The position numbers were made by a program, and so were the translations under genes. This document shows, piece by piece, positions 1 to 4,529 of a stretch of 6,224 bases of DNA. The stretch comes from Burkholderiales bacterium (lineage in GTDB: Bacteria; Pseudomonadota; Gammaproteobacteria; Burkholderiales; Casimicrobiaceae). The stretch spans positions 1 to 6,224 of the forward strand of contig JAITMH010000058.1 of assembly GCA_031277445.1 (NCBI GenBank). Direction: 5' to 3'. The notes beneath the pieces were generated by a model that worked only from the letters and a program-made list of their open reading frames with translations, was not told the origin of the DNA and searched no databases. The first letter of the stretch is position 1. The number at the start of each line of letters is the position of its first letter.

Positions 1-82
1 AGTCATGGTTCGGATTTGGCCGATAAGCGCGGGCAGAGATCAGGAATCAGGGATCAGTCCACGCAAAGGCGAAAAAATGTAG

Positions 83-110
83 GGGCGGGTTTCAAACCCG
101 CCCTTTTTTT
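83..110 (+). terminator. Rho-independent-terminator-like hairpin
   Basis: GGGCGGGTTT (83-92) and AAACCCGCCC (94-103) form a perfect inverted repeat around one C, followed directly by seven T (104-110). This has the form of an intrinsic terminator for a plus-strand transcript entering from the left. A possible upstream gene could end at the TAA at 24-26, but too little of it is present to call. The same palindrome occurs at 1020-1040 without a T tract, so it is also a repeat module and its terminator role may be incidental. Confidence 0.5.
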
Positions 111-217
111 ATTTAACCGCAAAGAACGCAAAGATCACAAAGAAAAACCGCCTCACGCGGAGGCGCGGAGAAAAAAGCTTTTAACCACGAAAAACACGAA
201 AGCCACGAAAAAAGTTA

Positions 218-297
218 CCGTCATTCTGCGCGAAGTCGCAGAATCCATAAAAACCGCCTCACGCGAAGGCGCGAAGACGCGAAGAAGAACTCAAAGC
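218..297 (+). repeat. 80-bp inverted repeat, left arm
   Basis: This 80-base segment matches the reverse complement of 751-830 over its whole length with about five mismatches counted by eye and no gaps. It joins two modules: a hairpin with arms ATTCTGCG (223-230) and CGCAGAAT (237-244), and the CCTCACGCGAAGGCGCGAAG unit. The two arms enclose the lipoyl-protein gene at 340-639, so recombination between them would invert that gene. Confidence 0.85.
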
Positions 298-300
298 CCC
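255..300 (+). repeat. 46-bp inverted repeat, left copy
   Basis: This 46-base unit matches the reverse complement of 900-945 with a single mismatch (A versus C near the middle). It overlaps the end of the 80-bp arm at 218-297, so the unit is present three times in the window: once here and twice on the opposite strand (within 751-796 and at 900-945). Confidence 0.85.
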
Positions 301-322
301 TTCCCCCGCTTGCGGGGGAAGG
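299..322. repeat. C-rich/G-rich hairpin downstream of lipoyl gene
   Basis: CCTTCCCCCGC (299-309) and GCGGGGGAAGG (312-322) form a perfect 11-bp inverted repeat around TT. It is followed by GGGATGGGGGG, the tail seen in related copies at 869-903 and, loosely, 4339-4380. It lies about 18 bases past the stop codon of the minus-strand lipoyl gene and could end or stabilise that transcript, but there is no T tract on the minus-strand side, so it is not called a terminator. Confidence 0.7.
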
Positions 323-339
323 TTGGGATGGGGGGCAAT

Positions 340-639
340 TCATAGGTCGTGGTGAGCGCAGCGAACTGCGACGGGCTGCTCTATTCTCACGATCACGTCT
401 CCTTCTTTCACGATGTTCCCCGGCTTGACCAGCACTTCGACCACGGTACCAGCGTAAGGCGACGGAATATCGAGCGATGTTTTGTTGGTTTCGACCACGA
501 TCAGGGTGTCATCGAGCGCCAAAGTGTCGCCCACGGCAACCTCAACGCTGCTGATCAGCAATTCGCCGTCCGCGCAATTCCCGCAGCTTTCCCAGCACGC
601 AGGCGCTTTCGGAATACGGATTTCTTTCATTTCGGTCAT
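340..639 (-). CDS. Stand-alone lipoyl-domain protein with Cys-rich loop
   Basis: This 99-residue protein is essentially a single lipoyl (biotinyl/lipoyl-attachment) domain. The attachment motif is ETNKTSLDIPSP with the modifiable lysine at K53. The conserved glycine lies eleven residues later (G64), and the closing strands read VLVKPGNIVKEGDVIVRIEQ. ETNK/ETDK-type context favours lipoyl over biotin, whose motif is usually AMKM. In 2-oxoacid dehydrogenase E2 subunits or glycine-cleavage H protein such domains carry acyl or aminomethyl groups; here no catalytic domain is fused and no E1, E2 or E3 gene is present. Between the first two strands, residues 11-26 form an unusual insertion with C15, C19 and C22. 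The last ten residues (VAVRCAHHDL) look like a non-native tail. The start is ATG at 639; ATG at 630 (MKEIRIP) is an alternative, and neither has a clear Shine-Dalgarno. The partner complex is unknown. Confidence 0.75.
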   Translation of the reverse strand: MTEMKEIRIPKAPACWESCGNCADGELLISSVEVAVGDTLALDDTLIVVETNKTSLDIPSPYAGTVVEVLVKPGNIVKEGDVIVRIEQPVAVRCAHHDL

Positions 640-750
640 TTCAATACGTTCTTTTCTGCCATAACGCCATTTCCGGCGTCAAAAATAGCACAGTTTGTTT
701 TGTATCGAGCGGCGGGTGTTTTATTACGTTGCCATGCTGCGGGGGAGGCG

Positions 751-830
751 GCTTTGAGTTTTTCTTCGCAGCTTCGCGCCTTCGCGTGAGGCCGTTTTTG
801 TGGATTCTGCGACTTCGCGCAGAATGACGG
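751..830 (-). repeat. 80-bp inverted repeat, right arm
   Basis: This is the right arm of the inverted pair with 218-297, about 75 of 80 positions identical by eye. It contains the hairpin ATTCTGCG (804-811) / CGCAGAAT (818-825). It lies upstream of the lipoyl gene start, separated from it by about 110 bases (640-750) in which I see no gene or clear promoter. Confidence 0.85.
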
Positions 831-899
831 AGTTCTGATACCTGATTCCCGGCCTCTGGTTCCTGACAACCCCATCCCCACCCTAGCCCTCCCCTTGAA

Positions 900-945
900 G
901 GGGCTTTGAGTTCTTCTTCGCGGCTTCGCGCCTTCGCGTGAGGCG
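900..945 (-). repeat. 46-bp inverted repeat, right copy
   Basis: This is the reverse complement of 255-300 with one mismatch in 46 bases. Copies this similar within 650 bases suggest either recent spread or ongoing gene conversion between them. Confidence 0.85.
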
Positions 946-950
946 AGTTT

Positions 951-967
951 GCGGGCGAGACGCCCGC
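951..967. repeat. Perfect 7-bp hairpin GCGGGCG-AGA-CGCCCGC
   Basis: GCGGGCG (951-957) and CGCCCGC (961-967) pair perfectly around AGA. There is no T tract, so it is probably another repeat module rather than a terminator. It has no copy in the left mosaic. Confidence 0.6.
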
Positions 968-1019
968 ACTCCTCTCCGCGTTCTCCGCGCCTCCGCGTGA
1001 GGCAAAGCGTGCGACACAA

Positions 1020-1040
1020 GGGCGGGTTTGAAACCCGCCC
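1020..1040. repeat. GC-rich palindrome, second copy
   Basis: GGGCGGGTTT and AAACCCGCCC flank one G. This is the same palindrome as at 83-103 but followed by CTAAGG instead of a T run, so it is unlikely to terminate transcription by itself. Confidence 0.75.
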
Positions 1041-1076
1041 CTAAGGAAGCTGATCCCTGATTCCTGACCTCTGATA

Positions 1077-1313
1077 TAGACCTTTTGCCAACAGGGTTTT
1101 TTCTTCGCGCCGTTTGCTTTATGATTATCTGTCGAGGTTGGCATATCTTTGACTGCCTTTGTAGTAAATCCCCACAAGGGACGCCCTCTATCACGCGACC
1201 CTGCGTCATCCGGCGAGAACCGGGTTTCTCATCTTGATTCCCGGCTCGATCCGTTTTGTCTGAAACTCTTGTTGTGTCCGCATGTCGCGGGTGCTTGCTA
1301 AAGGAAAGAAACT
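1077..1313 (+). promoter_or_regulatory. aceB upstream region, promoter not resolved
   Basis: These 237 bases hold no gene and should contain the operon promoter and operators. A good -10-like TATGAT is at 1120-1125, but no convincing -35 sits 16-18 bases before it (the run there is all T). A TTGACT at 1149-1154 has no matching -10. An imperfect 16-base palindrome, GAGAACCGGGTTTCTC (1215-1230), pairs at six of eight positions and could be an operator. CCGGG (1220-1224) can alternatively pair with CCCGG (1240-1244). None of these is strong enough to assign a regulator such as IclR. Confidence 0.35.
1301..1305 (+). promoter_or_regulatory. Ribosome binding site of aceB
   Basis: AAGGA lies eight bases before the ATG at 1314 and fixes this start for malate synthase. 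Confidence 0.75.
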
Positions 1314-2909
1314 ATGTCGCACGATACTGGCTTGATGTTGGCCACGCCCATTCGGAGCGAGGCCGAGAAGGAAATTTTGACGCACGACGCGTTGGTGTTT
1401 TTGAGTGAGCTGGTTCAGCGCTTCACTCCGGCACGTAACGCGCTGCTGGCGGAACGCACGGTTTGGCAGGCGAAAATCGACGCCGGTGCGTTGCCGGATT
1501 TTTTGCCCGACACGGCGGACATCCGCAATGGTGACTGGAAGATTCGCGGTGTTCCGGACGATTTGATGGATCGTCGTGTGGAGATTACCGGCCCTGTCGA
1601 TCGCAAGATGGTGATCAATGCGTTGAACGCCAACGTGAAGGTTTTCATGGCCGATTTTGAGGATTCGCTGGCGCCCGCCTGGGACAAGGTGATCGACGGT
1701 CAGATCAATCTGCGCGACGCGGTTAACGGCACGATTACTTACACCGATCCGCAGAGCGGAAAACATTATGCGCTGAAAGAAAAAACTGCCGTGTTGATCT
1801 GCCGTGTGCGCGGTTTGCATCTGCCGGAAAAACATGCGCTGTGGCAGGGCGCGCCGATTCCGGGCGGGTTGTTTGATTTCGCGCTGTATTTTCATCACAA
1901 TCACCGCAAGCTTCTCGACAAGGGCAGCGGGCCGTATTTTTATCTCCCGAAAACGCAGTCGTACAAGGAGGCCGCCTGGTGGAGTGAGATTTTCAGTTTC
2001 GCCGAAGACCGCTACGGTCTGCCACGCGGCACGATCAAGGCAACGGCGTTGATCGAAACTTTGCCCGCTGTGTTTCAGATGGACGAAATTCTGTATCACA
2101 TGCGCGACCATCTCGTCGGTTTGAATTGCGGTCGCTGGGATTATATTTTCAGCTATATCAAAACGCTGAAGAATCATCCCGACCGCGTGTTGCCCGACCG
2201 TCAGGCGGTAACGATGGAAAAGCCGTTCCTCAGCGCTTATTCAAAGTTGTTGATTAAAACGTGTCACCGTCGCGGCGCTTTTGCGATGGGCGGGATGTCG
2301 GCGTTCATTCCGAGCAAGGACGCTGCACGCAACGCCGAGGTGAGCGAGAAGGTTCGCATCGACAAGGAGCGCGAAGCCGGTAACGGTCATGACGGCACCT
2401 GGATCGCGCACCCCGGTCTGGCCGAGGTCGTGACGCCCGTGTTCGACCGCATCCTCGGCACGCGCCGCAACCAGTTGGATGTGCTGCGTGAGAACGATCT
2501 GCCGACCACCGCCGCCGAATTGCTGGCGCCGTGTCCCGGCGAGCGTACCGACGCGGGAATGCGCGCCAACATCCGCGTCGCGTTACAATATCTCGAAGCG
2601 TGGATTTCCGGCAACGGCTGTGTGCCGATTTATGGCCTGATGGAAGACGCCGCCACTGCCGAGATTTCGCGTACTTCCATCTGGCAGTGGATTCGTCACC
2701 GCAAAACGCTCGACAACGGCGAGCAGGTGACGCCGACGCTGTTCGAGAAAATGCTGGCGGAAGAAACGGAAGTGGTTCGCAAGGAATTGGGCGACGCCCG
2801 TTTCAACGAAGGCCGCTTCGCCGATGCCGCTGCTTTGTTACACCGCATCACGACGCAAGATGAGCTGGTCGATTTTCTGACCTTGCCCGGTTATGAGCTT
2901 TTGACTTGA
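1314..2909 (+). CDS. aceB: Malate synthase A
   Basis: This cytoplasmic enzyme condenses glyoxylate with acetyl-CoA to give malate and CoA, the second step of the glyoxylate bypass. The 531 residues match the usual length of the A isoform (about 530) and read closely like E. coli AceB from end to end, for example ITGPVDRKMVINALNANVKV (91-110) and the family signature RDHLVGLNCGRWDYIF (264-279). By family knowledge, E248 and D276 should bind Mg2+, D445 in GLMEDAAT should be the catalytic base, and R166 in CRVRGLHLPEKH should stabilise the intermediate; all are present. The protein lacks the extra domain of the longer G isoform. It is the first gene of aceBAK, with 68 bases to aceA, so co-transcription is likely. 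The long minus-strand frame at 1206-2177 is its shadow. Confidence 0.97.
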   Translation: MSHDTGLMLATPIRSEAEKEILTHDALVFLSELVQRFTPARNALLAERTVWQAKIDAGALPDFLPDTADIRNGDWKIRGVPDDLMDRRVEITGPVDRKMVINALNANVKVFMADFEDSLAPAWDKVIDGQINLRDAVNGTITYTDPQSGKHYALKEKTAVLICRVRGLHLPEKHALWQGAPIPGGLFDFALYFHHNHRKLLDKGSGPYFYLPKTQSYKEAAWWSEIFSFAEDRYGLPRGTIKATALIETLPAVFQMDEILYHMRDHLVGLNCGRWDYIFSYIKTLKNHPDRVLPDRQAVTMEKPFLSAYSKLLIKTCHRRGAFAMGGMSAFIPSKDAARNAEVSEKVRIDKEREAGNGHDGTWIAHPGLAEVVTPVFDRILGTRRNQLDVLRENDLPTTAAELLAPCPGERTDAGMRANIRVALQYLEAWISGNGCVPIYGLMEDAATAEISRTSIWQWIRHRKTLDNGEQVTPTLFEKMLAEETEVVRKELGDARFNEGRFADAAALLHRITTQDELVDFLTLPGYELLT

Positions 2910-2915
2910 CCGCTT

Positions 2916-2943
2916 GCTTGTTTCATTTAGCTTGTTTAATTTA
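2916..2943 (+). repeat. 14-bp tandem duplication in aceB-aceA gap
   Basis: GCTTGTTTCATTTA (2916-2929) is followed immediately by GCTTGTTTAATTTA (2930-2943), with 13 of 14 positions identical. It fills much of the AT-rich 68-base spacer. No hairpin or T tract suggests termination between the two genes. Confidence 0.8.
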
Positions 2944-2964
2944 ATTTCGTTTGTCAATGATAAA

Positions 2965-2970
2965 AAGGAG
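2965..2970 (+). promoter_or_regulatory. Ribosome binding site of aceA
   Basis: A full AAGGAG lies seven bases before the ATG at 2978. It decides the start: in-frame TTG (2951) and ATG (2957) lie upstream of this site and would add nine residues (MSMIKRSIK with ATG/TTG initiation) not expected in the family. Confidence 0.9.
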
Positions 2971-2977
2971 CATCAAA

Positions 2978-4285
2978 ATGTCGCTACCCCGTAATGAACA
3001 AATTCAGGAACTCGAAAAAAGCTGGCAACAACCGCGCTGGAAAGGGATCACCCGTCCTTACACCGCCGCCGATGTTGTCGCGCTGCGTGGTTCCATCGTT
3101 CCCGAATGTACACTGGCCCGCCGCGCCGCCGACAAGCTGTGGTCGCTGGTCAACGGCAGCGCCAAAAAAGGTTACGTCAACTGCCTCGGCGCACTGACCG
3201 GCGGACAAGCGCTGCAACAAGCCAAGGCCGGTGTCGAAGCGATTTACCTCTCCGGCTGGCAAGTCGCCGCTGACGCCAACCTCGCCAGCGCGATGTATCC
3301 GGATCAATCGCTGTATCCGGCCAACTCGGTTCCGGCCGTCGTCCAACGCATCAACAATTCCTTCCGTCGCGCCGACCAGATTCAGTGGGCGAACGGCATC
3401 GGCCCCGGCGACAAGGGTTACATCGACCACTTCCTGCCGATTGTTGGTGACGCCGAAGCCGGTTTCGGCGGCGTGCTGAACGCGTTTGAATTGATGAAGG
3501 GAATGATCGAAGCGGGCGCCGGTGGCGTACACTTCGAAGACCAACTCGCGTCGGTCAAAAAGTGCGGTCACATGGGCGGCAAAGTGTTGGTGCCGACGCA
3601 GGAAGCCGTGCAAAAACTGGTTGCTGCGCGACTGGCCGCTGACGTGATGGGCGTACCGACGCTGGTGATCGCACGTACCGACGCCGACGCCGCCGATCTG
3701 CTGACCTCGGATTGCGACGCGAACGACAAACCGTTCGTCACCGGAGAGCGCACACCGGAAGGATTCTTCCGCACCCGCGCCGGTATCGAGCAGGCGATCA
3801 GCCGTGGCCTGGCTTACGCGCCCTACGCCGACATGGTGTGGTGCGAAACTTCGACGCCGTGTCTGAAGCTGGCCAAACAATTTGCCGACGCGATTCACGC
3901 CAAATTCCCGGGCAAACTGCTGGCGTACAACTGTTCGCCGTCGTTTAACTGGAAGAAAAACCTCGACGATGCCGCCATCGCCACGTTCCAGGACGAACTG
4001 TCGAAGATGGGTTACAAATACCAATTCATCACGCTCGCCGGTATTCACAGCATGTGGTACAACATGTTTGATCTGGCGCATGCCTACGCGCAAGGAAACG
4101 GGATGAAGCATTACGTCGAGAAAGTGCAAGAGCCGGAATTCGCTTCTGCAAGCAGGGGTTACACCTTCGCCGCGCACCAGCAGGAAGTCGGCACCGGTTA
4201 TTTCGACAAGGTCACCACCGTCATTCAGGGCGGCGCCTCATCGGTGACCGCGCTGACCGGATCGACAGAAGAATCGCAGTTCTGA
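2978..4285 (+). CDS. aceA: Isocitrate lyase
   Basis: This cytoplasmic enzyme, a tetramer in the family, cleaves isocitrate to glyoxylate and succinate, the first step of the glyoxylate bypass. The 435 residues fit the short E. coli-type class (about 434). The active-site signature KKCGHMGGK carries the catalytic cysteine at C196. D158 in [10 protein letters not shown] matches the metal-binding aspartate. Substrate-pocket stretches NCSPSFNW (318-325) and TLAGIHSMW (352-360) and the C-terminal TGSTEESQF are all intact. Related lyases of the superfamily, such as methylisocitrate lyase, are shorter (about 300 residues) and lack this C-terminus, so the assignment is firm. Its strong ribosome site contrasts with the lack of one before aceK, suggesting high and low expression respectively. 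The 397-codon minus-strand frame at 2984-4177 is an antisense shadow. Confidence 0.98.
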   Translation: MSLPRNEQIQELEKSWQQPRWKGITRPYTAADVVALRGSIVPECTLARRAADKLWSLVNGSAKKGYVNCLGALTGGQALQQAKAGVEAIYLSGWQVAADANLASAMYPDQSLYPANSVPAVVQRINNSFRRADQIQWANGIGPGDKGYIDHFLPIVGDAEAGFGGVLNAFELMKGMIEAGAGGVHFEDQLASVKKCGHMGGKVLVPTQEAVQKLVAARLAADVMGVPTLVIARTDADAADLLTSDCDANDKPFVTGERTPEGFFRTRAGIEQAISRGLAYAPYADMVWCETSTPCLKLAKQFADAIHAKFPGKLLAYNCSPSFNWKKNLDDAAIATFQDELSKMGYKYQFITLAGIHSMWYNMFDLAHAYAQGNGMKHYVEKVQEPEFASASRGYTFAAHQQEVGTGYFDKVTTVIQGGASSVTALTGSTEESQF

Positions 4286-4338
4286 GCGCTTTTGATTTAG
4301 GTAGATACCCTCCCTGTGAAGATGCGCTGTACCTTGCT

Positions 4339-4364
4339 CCCCTCTCCCGCTTGCGGGAGAGGGG
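4339..4364. repeat. Strong hairpin between aceA and aceK
   Basis: CCCCTCTCCCGC (4339-4350) and GCGGGAGAGGGG (4353-4364) form a perfect 12-bp inverted repeat around TT, followed by CAGGGGGAGAGGGG. There is no T tract, so this is a REP-like element rather than a classical terminator. It is related in plan to the hairpin at 299-322. Lying 53 bases past the aceA stop, it could protect aceA mRNA from 3' decay and lower aceK expression. In E. coli, structured repeats in the same gap are associated with much lower aceK than aceA expression. Confidence 0.75.
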
Positions 4365-4424
4365 CAGGGGGAGAGGGGTAAAAGTGTATGCGCTTGAAGC
4401 GAAAATGCTCTCGCCTGTAAACGA

Positions 4425-4455
4425 CGGTTTTTCTTTGTGTTCTTTGCGGTTAAAT
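4425..4455 (-). repeat. ACCGCAAAGAAC repeat, inverted copy
   Basis: On the minus strand this reads ATTTAACCGCAAAGAAC and then ACAAAGAAAAACCG. It matches 111-150 exactly except that the latter has nine extra bases (GCAAAGATC) between the two halves. It is a member of the same module family as the left mosaic. Confidence 0.8.
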
Positions 4456-4466
4456 AATGTTTTTGG

Positions 4467-4497
4467 CTCCCGGACTGCGCTTCGCTTGTCCAGGCTA
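4467..4497. repeat. Imperfect palindrome CCCGGAC...GTCCAGG
   Basis: CCCGGAC (4469-4475) pairs with GTCCAGG (4488-4494) at six of seven positions around TGCGCTTCGCTT. The layout, including the trailing CTAC, resembles a repeat I recall as common in gammaproteobacterial intergenic DNA. It is single-copy in this window. Confidence 0.55.
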
Positions 4498-4500
4498 CCC

Positions 4501-4529
4501 TCTGATACCTGACATCTGACCTCTGATAT
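4501..4529 (+). repeat. TCTGATACCTGA repeat forming the aceK leader
   Basis: TCTGATACCTGA (4501-4512) is identical to 834-845, and TGACCTCTGATAT (4517-4529) is identical to 1065-1077. The repeat therefore extends into the first two bases of the aceK ATG at 4528. It supplies no Shine-Dalgarno sequence. Confidence 0.75.

Larger units (their letters stand above)
38..335 (+). repeat. Left repeat mosaic, no gene
   Basis: This stretch has no credible coding sequence and is a chain of short modules. In order they are: a CAGGAATCAGGGATCAG-type unit (38-57); a GC-rich palindrome (83-103); an ACCGCAAAGAACGCAAAG unit (111-150); a CCTCACGCGGAGGC hairpin unit (148-170); a unit with repeated CACGAAA steps (182-212); an ATTCTGCG/CGCAGAAT hairpin unit (218-247); a CCTCACGCGAAGGC unit (255-300); and a C-rich/G-rich hairpin (299-322) followed by GGGATGGGGGG. 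Most recur in the window on the other strand, at 751-1076 or 4339-4529. The long open frame across 16-345 is simply these modules read through. Their role is unknown; they resemble the REP-like intergenic repeats of many proteobacteria. Confidence 0.8.
833..1076 (-). repeat. Right repeat mosaic, no gene
   Basis: Read on the minus strand from 1076 downward, the modules are: TCAGGAATCAGGGATCAG type (1050-1067); the GC-rich palindrome (1020-1040); the CCTCACGCGGAGGC unit (971-1003); the CCTCACGCGAAGGC unit ending CAAAGCCCC (900-945); and a C/G-rich hairpin with a GGGGATGGGG tail (869-903). The left mosaic has the same five in the same order on the plus strand. Extra elements here are a perfect hairpin at 951-967 and another TCTGATACCTGA unit at 833-867. 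Several minus-strand open frames crossing 636-1209 are only these repeats read through. Confidence 0.8.

Noticed and set aside
3..26. Possible C-terminal end (SWFGFGR, stop TAA at 24-26) of an upstream plus-strand gene
   Set aside because: The position before a terminator-like hairpin is suggestive, but seven codons cannot support a call and other frames are also open here.
16..345. A 109-codon plus-strand open frame
   Set aside because: It is composed entirely of repeat modules and the hairpin at 299-322; the translation is low-complexity Lys/Arg-rich with no recognisable domain.
571..600. Radical-SAM-like C-x3-C-x2-C spacing in the lipoyl protein
   Set aside because: The spacing matches, but a 99-residue lipoyl domain cannot hold a radical-SAM barrel and no other motifs of that family are present.
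349..789. A 146-codon plus-strand frame opposite the lipoyl gene
   Set aside because: It is antisense to a recognisable lipoyl domain and then enters repeats; it shows no known family features.
38..1076. CRISPR array or insertion sequence in the repeat mosaics
   Set aside because: The repeats are not evenly spaced with unique spacers, there is no cas gene, and no transposase frame or target-site duplication is visible.
1085..1125. TTGCCA (1085-1090) plus TATGAT (1120-1125) as a sigma70 promoter for aceB
   Set aside because: The spacing between the hexamers is 29 bases, far from the 16-18 required.
636..1209. Overlapping minus-strand frames of 127, 178 and 108 codons
   Set aside because: All run through the right repeat mosaic; the peptides are repeat translations (for example ERSAGVSPANSP) and have no coding signature or ribosome site.
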